This document shows positions 7,480-13,740 of a stretch of 13,740 nucleotides of DNA, in pieces; position 1 is the stretch's first letter, and each line of letters starts with the position of its first letter. Source of the stretch: Campylobacterota bacterium (GTDB lineage: Bacteria > Campylobacterota > Campylobacteria > Campylobacterales > Sulfurovaceae). The stretch is taken from assembly GCA_011330645.1 (NCBI GenBank), contig DRQB01000144.1:1-13740 (forward strand), in the 5' to 3' direction. The notes beneath the pieces were generated by a model, which ran no database searches, was not told the origin of the DNA, and saw nothing but the letters and a program-made list of their open reading frames with translations. The position numbers were made by a program, and so were the translations under genes.

Positions 7480-7935
7480 CTAGGCTTCAAAATACTCATC
7501 TAAGATTTTAGGAAAGAGTGCAATAGTCTTTCTTGCTTTTTCAATTTTAGGCTGAAATACTACTTCTGAAGCAGGATAATTGGCGATAAACTCATCGTAA
7601 ATCGCTATTTTATATTCAAAATGGTTTTTCATCTCATCTAGAACGGCTACCATATTTTCTTTATGTACAGCATACTTCATAAGAAGTTCAAACATACGCT
7701 TACGTGGATGGATAGCCATATCATCCCCCGCTATAGAAGCGATATCTTTAATATCCCAACGTGAAATATATATACCACTTACAGAAGGTGCAATAATCTG
7801 TGAGTAAAGTGCTTCGGTATATGAGGGGTAATCTCTAAGATTTGTCTCATCCGTCTCACAACTTCCATCAATACACTCTTCTTCATTGATTTTAAAATTT
7901 TCAAATTCTTTTCTTAAATCGTCCATCTCTCTCAT
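7480..7935 (-). CDS. Conserved-looking hypothetical protein, last gene of the molybdoenzyme cluster
   Basis: This is a 151-residue soluble protein with no signal peptide or membrane helix. I do not recognise the family. The first 35 residues are very acidic and hold the only two cysteines (C21, C26, in ECIDGSC), possibly a metal or disulfide site. The rest looks helical, with the striking segment IYISRWDIKDIASIAG (about 55-70) followed by amphipathic helices to the C-terminus. The start is set by AGGAG placed eight bases before the ATG, and TAATG joins it to the stop of the preceding gene, so the two are translated together. Context suggests an assembly or electron-transfer helper of the molybdoenzyme; this is inference. 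It ends just before an inverted repeat that may terminate the operon. Confidence 0.7.
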   Translation of the reverse strand: MREMDDLRKEFENFKINEEECIDGSCETDETNLRDYPSYTEALYSQIIAPSVSGIYISRWDIKDIASIAGDDMAIHPRKRMFELLMKYAVHKENMVAVLDEMKNHFEYKIAIYDEFIANYPASEVVFQPKIEKARKTIALFPKILDEYFEA

Positions 7936-8408
7936 TATACATCTCCTATTAATAGTGGTATGTCATCCACTTCTATATTTACATCAAACCAACGCTTTGC
8001 TATAATCATCATTTTGGCTACAAAAAAGTTTTGATCGTCTATGAGTTCCGGACGCTCAAACAATGCTTTGGCTTCGTCATCCAGACAATACCCATACACT
8101 TTTCCTTCATTTACTTCGATGAAATCTACACGGCCTTCTCTAGTGGCACAATCATTCAACTCTGCACAGTATTGTATTGCTTTTTGAGAAAACTCTCGTT
8201 CAATCATCATTTTATCCACTTTGGATTGTCCTACACTACTCATAGTAAATTCAAAATGTTCATCACTGATATTCAGTGCTATTGCTGTGGCATTTTTATC
8301 ATTATGTTTCATTATTTTATTAAAATAACGTCGCATATATCCTGTTTGCGCATTATAACCTATGATAGTGCACAAACCTGTATCAGGTTTTATCTCATGA
8401 GGTTGCAT
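7935..8408 (-). CDS. Small protein resembling a degenerate shikimate dehydrogenase substrate-binding domain
   Basis: This 157-residue cytoplasmic protein has an N-terminal 100 residues that align by eye, without a gap from residue 18 to 96, with the substrate domain of E. coli AroE as I recall it. TIIG matches the AVFG strand, EREFSQKA the VTVPFKEEA loop, CAELNDCATREGRVDF the ADELTERAALAGAVNT helix, and EGKVYGYCLD the DGRLLGDNTD strand. Active-site residues are gone: S14 and S16 become Gly23 and Met25, catalytic K65 becomes Ser74, and only D102 (Asp110) is kept. There is no NADP domain; a helical tail (about 111-157) replaces it. A shikimate dehydrogenase reaction is therefore unlikely, and a ligand-binding or scaffold role in the cluster is inferred. 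GAGGAGG five bases before the ATG, inside the ferredoxin gene end, fixes the start. No gap separates it from that gene. Confidence 0.6.
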   Translation of the reverse strand: MQPHEIKPDTGLCTIIGYNAQTGYMRRYFNKIMKHNDKNATAIALNISDEHFEFTMSSVGQSKVDKMMIEREFSQKAIQYCAELNDCATREGRVDFIEVNEGKVYGYCLDDEAKALFERPELIDDQNFFVAKMMIIAKRWFDVNIEVDDIPLLIGDV

Positions 8409-9536
8409 TTATTCCTCCTCACTTTTTTCTTTTTCTTCTAACGCTTTTTCCATACGCTTTGCATTTTGATGTAAAAACATGGCTTCATCTTCCTCAAGCA
8501 TACAACGTGGACATTCTAATGCACCCCCTGTATAGGTAAAAGGATTTCCACATTCATTACACCGTTTTATGTCAAATGTCGCGAGTGTACGTTGTATAGG
8601 TTCAAAAAATTCTTTTATCTCATAGCCTGGTTGCAAGTGAATGGCATCAGGCTCGCAGACATCATGACATAGATGACACTTAACACAAAGCATAGCATCG
8701 AAGTTTATAAGTGAAAACTTTTTATCTGTAGAGAGTGCGCCGGTTGGGCAAATACGGTAACATATCTGACAGTTTGTACAATTCTCATCAACAAATTTCT
8801 GAGAAGTAAAACTCACCTCTTCTTCTGGTAATACTTCAAAGACATCTGGCACACCTGCACGTTTGAGTGTTGTAAACAGTATTTTACGTTTATTTGGAAG
8901 CTGTTTGTCTTTTATTTTGGAGATAACATCATCACCAATCTCAAAAAGTTGTAACTCTTCTGCATCTACTGCATCATCAAAGGCTTTTTTATGTTTTAAT
9001 GCACCTTTTATTGAAGCTGAGGCAAGAAAATCACGACGTGTCGCTTCTTCACTACTCTCACTTTTTTCAATCGAGACATCTTCATCCAGATTGCTTTCTA
9101 ACTGTTTGTCAGAAAATGAAGAGAGCACAAAATTTGCTTCTTCTATACGTGCTTCTATCTGCTCTAAAACATGACTTCCTGCATCATAACTTGCCAAATC
9201 CAAAACCACAGGTTCATCACTCGCCAATGCCAGAGAGATAAGATGTTCCACACTCAAAACAGAGATACATGGCACATTAAACTTAGGGCTGACAAGTCTT
9301 ACTTTTGATTCAAGAAAAGTAAAAAAGAACTCAGTCGTTGAAAAGTCTGAAAGGGAAAGTGCTTCTGTCGGACAGGCACCTACACAGGCTGCTGCTTCAA
9401 CACCTGTACTCACTTTAAAGCTAGGCAAATTCTCCTGCATCGTGATACTCTGGGGTGCAGCATGCACACACTTCTCACAAATAGAAAATTTACTTTTGGC
9501 TCGAACACACAAGCCTACATCAAAATGTAGTTTCAT
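8409..9536 (-). CDS. Cytoplasmic multi-cluster 4Fe-4S ferredoxin-like protein
   Basis: This is a 375-residue iron-sulfur protein. The N-terminal segment is a degenerate ferredoxin (C10, C20, C23, then C51xxxC55P). A middle domain without cysteine clusters (about 75-145) has an alternating strand-helix pattern (VPCISVLSVEHLISLAL). An acidic linker carries TRRDFLA (166-172). A classic two-cluster ferredoxin follows (C253xxC256xxC259xxxC263P and C284xxC287xxC290xxxC294), and then a rubredoxin-like or zinc ribbon (C326xxC329 and C342xxC345). The end is charged and helical. There is no N-terminal Tat or Sec signal, so it should be cytoplasmic, unlike the exported oxidoreductase. It could pass electrons to or from the enzyme's maturation or donate Fe-S clusters, in the manner proposed for NapF; this is inference. 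It starts three bases after the chaperone stop. Confidence 0.85.
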   Translation of the reverse strand: MKLHFDVGLCVRAKSKFSICEKCVHAAPQSITMQENLPSFKVSTGVEAAACVGACPTEALSLSDFSTTEFFFTFLESKVRLVSPKFNVPCISVLSVEHLISLALASDEPVVLDLASYDAGSHVLEQIEARIEEANFVLSSFSDKQLESNLDEDVSIEKSESSEEATRRDFLASASIKGALKHKKAFDDAVDAEELQLFEIGDDVISKIKDKQLPNKRKILFTTLKRAGVPDVFEVLPEEEVSFTSQKFVDENCTNCQICYRICPTGALSTDKKFSLINFDAMLCVKCHLCHDVCEPDAIHLQPGYEIKEFFEPIQRTLATFDIKRCNECGNPFTYTGGALECPRCMLEEDEAMFLHQNAKRMEKALEEKEKSEEE

Positions 9537-9539
9537 AGA

Positions 9540-10187
9540 CTAGTTTTCTTCTTTACAGTGTACTGCAAGTTGTTCAGTAACATATTGAAAATCACTGAGT
9601 AAGAACTCTAATGTGAGTTCTGCACCATCATGGTAAAGTGGCGTACGTGACTCACGTTTGGCATTGATAAGGAACATTGGTGCCCACTCCAACAAATGGT
9701 CTTTTAAGAAACCATGTTGGATTTGAAGTACTTCACAGATACCCTCTTTGTCATCAGCATCCAGTGCCTTTTGAAGTGCTACACAAAGCATATACATAAA
9801 CTCTAATTCCACACCAATATGATCGGGACTAAGTACTCTTGCACCACTTAGATTTACACGAAAATCAAGCGCATTATAGAGCTCAAGTACAGGATTGTCT
9901 CCCCCACTCTCTATCATCTGATCCTCGCGTGTATAAAATGTTTCATATGGCACTAAGTGCATAATAAAAAGGTTAGTAAAGTCTACATTATAGTAACGCT
10001 CTATAAGTTCAGAAACTTCTAGTTCCTTACGCTTATCCCAATCTCTATAGTTCGGGAAAAATGAGAGTATATCTTTATCACTTTCAATCTGTTTTAAAAA
10101 TGTTTCATCTACTTCATTCAGCATTAGTCTTGATATTAAACCATAAATCGCAATACGGTTTTCTATCTCTTTTTTCATTGTATTCAT
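9540..10187 (-). CDS. TorD/DmsD-family molybdoenzyme chaperone
   Basis: This 215-residue, all-helical cytoplasmic protein of the TorD/DmsD/NarJ type would bind the Tat signal of the neighbouring oxidoreductase and hold it for cofactor insertion before export. Family features are the segment YYNVDFTNLFIMHLVPYETFYTR (about 65-87, with the usual Tyr/Phe followed by PYE) and the DHxxxE motif (D122, H123, E127, in PDHIGVELEFM). The length is typical. AAAGG six bases before the ATG supports the start; a second Met at residue 4 is less favoured. The gene is separated from the oxidoreductase by 144 bases but nearly touches the ferredoxin gene, so the four distal genes may be made at a different level from the enzyme. 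Confidence 0.85.
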   Translation of the reverse strand: MNTMKKEIENRIAIYGLISRLMLNEVDETFLKQIESDKDILSFFPNYRDWDKRKELEVSELIERYYNVDFTNLFIMHLVPYETFYTREDQMIESGGDNPVLELYNALDFRVNLSGARVLSPDHIGVELEFMYMLCVALQKALDADDKEGICEVLQIQHGFLKDHLLEWAPMFLINAKRESRTPLYHDGAELTLEFLLSDFQYVTEQLAVHCKEEN

Positions 10188-10229
10188 TGTTAACCTTTTA
10201 TCATTTTATGACAGAGTATTATTGTTGGC

Positions 10230-10235
10230 ACTATA
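10230..10235 (-). promoter_or_regulatory. Possible -10 box for the chaperone-ferredoxin gene set
   Basis: The minus strand reads TATAGT here, five of six matches to the sigma-70 -10 consensus, about 43 bases before the chaperone ATG. There is no clear -35 box, though the upstream stretch is T-rich. The 144-base spacer after the oxidoreductase gene leaves room for an internal promoter, which would let the maturation genes be expressed apart from the enzyme. The AT-rich background makes such matches common. Confidence 0.25.
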
Positions 10236-10295
10236 CCACTTTCAAGATAAATAAAACTTAAGAAAAAAAATCTATCTGGGAAATTGTATAAGCAT

Positions 10296-10316
10296 GGGCG
10301 GATTTAATATCCGCCC
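10296..10316. terminator. GC-rich hairpin after the molybdoenzyme gene (attenuator or mRNA-stabilising element)
   Basis: GGGCGGAT (10296-10303) and ATCCGCCC (10309-10316) form a perfect 8-base stem with a 5-base loop, far stronger than anything else in the AT-rich spacers. It sits 16 bases past the oxidoreductase stop codon, inside the operon. On the minus strand the next bases are ATGCTTATAC and a run of eight Ts comes only about 25 bases later, so it is not a textbook intrinsic terminator. A partial terminator or a 3'-end stabiliser that raises oxidoreductase over chaperone expression fits better. Confidence 0.5.
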
Positions 10317-10319
10317 TAG

Positions 10320-10332
10320 GTATGTTACATAC
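10320..10332. repeat. Short perfect palindrome at the oxidoreductase stop codon
   Basis: GTATGTTACATAC is a 13-base palindrome (6-base arms around one T) that runs into the TAG stop of the oxidoreductase (10332-10334) and lies three bases from the GC-rich hairpin. It may be part of the same 3'-end structure. A chance origin cannot be excluded. Confidence 0.3.
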
Positions 10333-13300
10333 TATCCTGTAATCTTTACAGAGTATGCTTTAAGTGAAAGAGGTACAGCAGGACGTTTAATATGTACTGG
10401 ACGTCTCAATGTATCATTTGCATCAAGAGGACGCGTTAATTTGTCTCTCCATGCTTGATATACTTTCATATTGTTGTCATAGTTTACATAGATATCACCA
10501 ATTTTATCTGTTGGTGCAGCTTTTTCAATCGTTACTTTTTGGTGCCATGCATGGTTACCTGCAATTGGATCTGGATGTGAAGCAGCAACAGCATTTTGCC
10601 AAGAACCAGAAAGACCATCCCACCAAATGTTGTCAAGGTCTTTGTTATACTCTTTAAACTGCCATGTATCTCTACGTGCTTGCATCCCTTCGTTAATACC
10701 CTCTTTAGGTGTCATGGTACCAACTTTACCATCCATTGTCATATCAAACAGTGGTGCTCCCAGTCCCATAACACCTAACTTGTGTTTAAAGCCTGGAATA
10801 TCTACAGCATTTTTAAGTTTCCATCTACCTGCATGGTGTGCACATTGAAGTACACCTGGCATAGAACCTTCAGTCGGTACAGCCATCGCAATAAACCAAC
10901 CTGACTCTAGACCTGAAACAGTATCTGTAATGCTTACTTTAATCGCATCTCCACGCTCAATACCCATACGTTTAGCATCTTCTGTTGCCATCCATACTGG
11001 GTTATGGTTTTGTGAAATTTCCATAAGGTGTTTAGAGTTTACAGAACGTGTATGAATGTTATACGGCAATCTAAATACTGTATTGAGTGCAAATTCATTT
11101 TTTGCAGGATCAATAAAGTCATGGTGTACCTGTGTAACAATTTGAACATATTTTTTACGCTCTTGCGCACTTCTAGGATAGAATGGTACCGCATACTCTG
11201 GCCATTTCCACTCAGCAAACCATTTTGAATAGAATTCAAGTTTACCACTTAGTGTATGGAATCCCTGTTTTGCTTCATCTTCAACAACTACTCCGATTTT
11301 CTTTTCACCACCAAAGACATGGTCTTCAACTTTAATCGTACCATATTCATCGATAGTTACTTCATCTTCTGCATATTCATGGCCATGAGCAATATATTTT
11401 CCATCAACTTTTTTAAGTTCTCTCTCTTGTGGTCTAAAGATATGATCTTCTTCCAACCACGTACCCATATCTCTCATCATTTCATAGTTAGGGTACTTAG
11501 AATCAGGATATTTAGCTTTTGCCACACGTCTAAGATTTGGTAATTTGTCAAATGCTGCTTGGTACCACTCTGGAATCGTTACTGCTCTTGTTGGATCTTC
11601 TTTTGAAGCCCAGAATTTTCTTACACCAAGGCTACCATCTGGATCTACATGATGTACCATGATATTTGCCCAGAACTCTACCTCTTCCCAAATTTCTCCA
11701 AGACCAGAAGCCATGTGTGCTTCTAATGTTGCACGTGCCGGATCTTTTGCTTTCCAACCGTTTTTCTCCAACGCTACACGCAGTGCAGGGTTTTTAAATG
11801 ATAACCATCTAGCTGGTTTAGTCGGCTCAGATGACTGGTCATGTCTTTCCCCAGCAAGTCCAACCGGAAGTACGTAATCACAGTACCAGTTAGTCTCAGA
11901 CCATGTTGGAGAAAGGTTAAATGACAATTCAATTTTATCTTCACGTTTAAGTGCTTCAATCCATCTAAATCCATCTGGGTTAATCCATACAGGGTTATAC
12001 ATACGAGGAATCCAAACAGCTAGCTTCTCAGGAATATTTGTAAGACCTTTTGCTTTCCATTTTGCTCTCCACGCATCATCCATAAGAAGGTGAGGCATAA
12101 TGTGAGACATTTCATAAGAACTTAATGGATACTCTGGTGGCCATGCAATTTCGTTCCATACATCTACTCGTGGAGGTCTTTCACCTGCAACTGTTGCAGA
12201 ATCACCTTTACCATTGACTGAAATAACGTGCCAATGGTGCATACCTACGCCACCAACATTCCCAGCCATAGCACCTCTAAGGGCAAGTGGCAAGAAACCA
12301 GCACGCGTAATCATCCATCCACCTCTGTGAGCAATTGGTCCTGCTCTCCATAGGAATGTTGATATTTTATCCCCTGCTTCGATAAACATGTCATAAAGTT
12401 CATCAAGTTTATGCTCATAGCCTTCAATTTTACACTCTTTAGTTACAAACTCTTTTGTGTATGGAGCATAAAACTCTTGCATAAATTTAATAAAGCTTTC
12501 GTAGCTATTATCTGCTGGCAACTCCTTGATAAGCCCTTCATTTAACATGAACTGAAGGTGGTCTGTATCATTCATAAGTTGTTGCCAGTTAATCCAGTTT
12601 TTCACGAAATCATGATTTACAAGGCTGTCTCCATGAAGGTCAGTCTCATTTAGGATTCTGTTTGCAAGGTAAAGATAAAGTGCTGTCTCTGTTCCTGGCC
12701 ATACCGGTAACCAAAGGTCAGCCATACCTGCAGAGTTAGACAGTCTTGGATCCAAGACAACCATTTTTGCACCTTTTTTACGTGCATCTGCAATATACCC
12801 TGCTGATTGTTGGAAGTAGTGTCCCGCATCTGCAGCATGGGATGACTGAAGGAAAACCAACTTAGAGTTTGCCCAATCCGGAGAGTTTCTATCATCATTT
12901 GCCCATTGGATTGTCCCTTGTCTTGCACCTGCTGAACAGATGTTTGTATGAGAATCATATCCATCAAGTCCCATAGAGTGAGGGATACGGTGACCAAAAC
13001 CATTTTCGTTTGGACGACCTACATGGTACATAATCATCTTTTTAGAGACTTCATCACCTTTTTTAAGGGTATCATGCATTTTCTTCCCGATTTCAGCCAT
13101 AGCTGTATCCCAAGAAGTTCTAATCCACTTACCTTCACCTCTTTTAGAACCTGGTGCTCTTTTAAGTGGGAAAGGGATTCTATCCGGATCATACATTTGT
13201 GATTGTGTTGCATACCCTTTGGCACAGTTTCTACCACGTGAACCAGCGTGAAGCGGGTTACCCATGTATTTTTTAACACGTAAAGAACGTGGGTCTTTAG

Positions 13301-13688
13301 TCTTCTTATACTCTCCAACTTCAACCCATGCTGTTAATCCACATTGTGCTTCACAGTTAGAACAAACAGTTGGGACAAGCATAAATTCATTTACTTTAAT
13401 ACCATCTGGGTTTGTTTCACTTTTCACACCATTTCTACCAACACCACCTCTTTTCCAATCGTCTCCGTCAAGCTCTTTAAAGCTGTCCCACTCTTCTAAA
13501 GGTGGGTAGAATTGAAGTGTTTTAGGTGTAGCAGTAAATTTTGTCTCTTCTGCTGTTGCAGGAGTGCTAGCTACGGTTTCAAATACACCCGCAGCAAGTG
13601 TTGCACCTGCTACAGAGTATGCTGTACCTTTAAGGAAGCTTCTTCTACCTTCGATAAAGTTATTGTCTTGTTTCATTGATTTTGTCAT
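10332..13688 (-). CDS. Tat-exported molybdopterin (Mo/W-bisPGD) oxidoreductase, catalytic subunit, substrate unknown
   Basis: This is a 1118-residue DMSO-reductase-superfamily enzyme. The N-terminus is a Tat signal with RRSFLK (15-20), a hydrophobic stretch and a likely cleavage after ATA (46), so the mature protein is periplasmic. A [4Fe-4S] site follows (C109xxC112xxxC116, then C155 with K157). The metal ligand is probably Cys251 in HTNICSAGA. Cofactor-binding features include VVLDPRLSNSAGMADLWLPV (about 310-330). The C-terminal dinucleotide-binding domain begins around residue 890 (FRLPYNIHTRS). It is longer than typical (about 750-950) through extra loops. The HTNICSAG and DPRLSN patterns remind me of the PadB/polysulfide/tetrathionate reductase side of the family, but I cannot name the substrate. 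No FeS-subunit or NrfD anchor is in the window. AAGGAGGA seven bases before the ATG predicts strong translation. Confidence 0.9.
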   Translation of the reverse strand: MTKSMKQDNNFIEGRRSFLKGTAYSVAGATLAAGVFETVASTPATAEETKFTATPKTLQFYPPLEEWDSFKELDGDDWKRGGVGRNGVKSETNPDGIKVNEFMLVPTVCSNCEAQCGLTAWVEVGEYKKTKDPRSLRVKKYMGNPLHAGSRGRNCAKGYATQSQMYDPDRIPFPLKRAPGSKRGEGKWIRTSWDTAMAEIGKKMHDTLKKGDEVSKKMIMYHVGRPNENGFGHRIPHSMGLDGYDSHTNICSAGARQGTIQWANDDRNSPDWANSKLVFLQSSHAADAGHYFQQSAGYIADARKKGAKMVVLDPRLSNSAGMADLWLPVWPGTETALYLYLANRILNETDLHGDSLVNHDFVKNWINWQQLMNDTDHLQFMLNEGLIKELPADNSYESFIKFMQEFYAPYTKEFVTKECKIEGYEHKLDELYDMFIEAGDKISTFLWRAGPIAHRGGWMITRAGFLPLALRGAMAGNVGGVGMHHWHVISVNGKGDSATVAGERPPRVDVWNEIAWPPEYPLSSYEMSHIMPHLLMDDAWRAKWKAKGLTNIPEKLAVWIPRMYNPVWINPDGFRWIEALKREDKIELSFNLSPTWSETNWYCDYVLPVGLAGERHDQSSEPTKPARWLSFKNPALRVALEKNGWKAKDPARATLEAHMASGLGEIWEEVEFWANIMVHHVDPDGSLGVRKFWASKEDPTRAVTIPEWYQAAFDKLPNLRRVAKAKYPDSKYPNYEMMRDMGTWLEEDHIFRPQERELKKVDGKYIAHGHEYAEDEVTIDEYGTIKVEDHVFGGEKKIGVVVEDEAKQGFHTLSGKLEFYSKWFAEWKWPEYAVPFYPRSAQERKKYVQIVTQVHHDFIDPAKNEFALNTVFRLPYNIHTRSVNSKHLMEISQNHNPVWMATEDAKRMGIERGDAIKVSITDTVSGLESGWFIAMAVPTEGSMPGVLQCAHHAGRWKLKNAVDIPGFKHKLGVMGLGAPLFDMTMDGKVGTMTPKEGINEGMQARRDTWQFKEYNKDLDNIWWDGLSGSWQNAVAASHPDPIAGNHAWHQKVTIEKAAPTDKIGDIYVNYDNNMKVYQAWRDKLTRPLDANDTLRRPVHIKRPAVPLSLKAYSVKITG

Positions 13689-13695
13689 AGATATC

Positions 13696-13703
13696 TCCTC
13701 CTT
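13696..13703 (-). promoter_or_regulatory. Strong Shine-Dalgarno site of the oxidoreductase gene
   Basis: The minus strand reads AAGGAGGA, seven bases before the ATG at 13688. This is the strongest ribosome site in the window and settles the start that includes the whole Tat signal (a second Met at residue 5 is less well placed). Further upstream a TAAAAT on the minus strand (13732-13727) is a weak -10 candidate, but only 52 bases are visible, so whether the operon starts here cannot be judged. Confidence 0.75.
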
Positions 13704-13740
13704 AACTCAAGTTTAGCAATTGTGGAATTTTAAGCCATAC

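Noticed and set aside
8031..8441. A 136-codon + strand frame opposite the AroE-like gene.
   Set aside because: It has no ribosome site or recognisable motif, and the minus-strand genes there are tightly coupled with good ribosome sites.
9018..9040. TRRDFLA in the ferredoxin read as a Tat export signal.
   Set aside because: It lies at residues 166-172, far from the N-terminus, and is not followed by a hydrophobic stretch; no start with a good ribosome site is near.
10261..10270. Run of As (Ts on the minus strand) as the tail of an intrinsic terminator.
   Set aside because: It is about 25 bases from the GC-rich hairpin and has no stem directly before it.
1..13740. tRNA, rRNA, CRISPR array, insertion sequence or prophage.
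   Set aside because: Nothing of these kinds was seen; almost all of the sequence is accounted for by complete, intact reading frames.

Overview
The window is AT-rich bacterial chromosome that looks like a free-living Campylobacterota (formerly Epsilonproteobacteria), probably a Sulfurovum- or Sulfurimonas-like sulfur or hydrogen oxidiser. The best evidence is the left block. It reads IspDF (C-terminal part), an HP1021/Cj1608-type atypical response regulator, an ATP-sulfurylase-family protein and PgpA, the order I recall from Campylobacter jejuni (Cj1607-Cj1610). The species assignment is inference.

Layout. Positions 1-3119 (+ strand) hold isoprenoid synthesis (IspF domain), the orphan regulator, the Sat-like protein and phosphatidylglycerophosphatase A, packed as one operon. 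It meets a minus-strand operon tail to tail, with the two stop codons interlocked at 3116-3119. That minus-strand operon (7170 down to 3116) encodes a malic enzyme, a four-helix membrane protein of the DUF2868 type and its usual GTPase/DUF3482 partner, which share an ATGA overlap. A 309-base gap (7171-7479) holds a candidate promoter, two AT-rich dyads and a 32-codon membrane mini-ORF with a good ribosome binding site.

Positions 7480-13688 form a minus-strand molybdoenzyme cluster. In transcription order it encodes a 1118-residue Tat-exported molybdopterin oxidoreductase; after a spacer with a GC-rich hairpin, a TorD-like chaperone; a cytoplasmic multi-cluster ferredoxin; a small protein that aligns without gaps to the substrate domain of shikimate dehydrogenase but lacks its catalytic residues; and a 151-residue unknown. 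The last four genes are almost seamlessly coupled.

How they may work together. The cluster looks like an uncharacterised respiratory or detoxifying molybdoenzyme with its own maturation module. No NrfD-type membrane anchor, Tat-exported Fe-S subunit or cytochrome is visible, so the electron partner lies outside the window (upstream of 13740) or elsewhere in the genome. The TorD-ferredoxin-AroE-like-151-residue set is the best candidate for an undescribed system. Second is the Sat-like protein, whose catalytic motifs are eroded while its zinc site is kept. No tRNA, rRNA, CRISPR array, insertion sequence or phage gene was seen.
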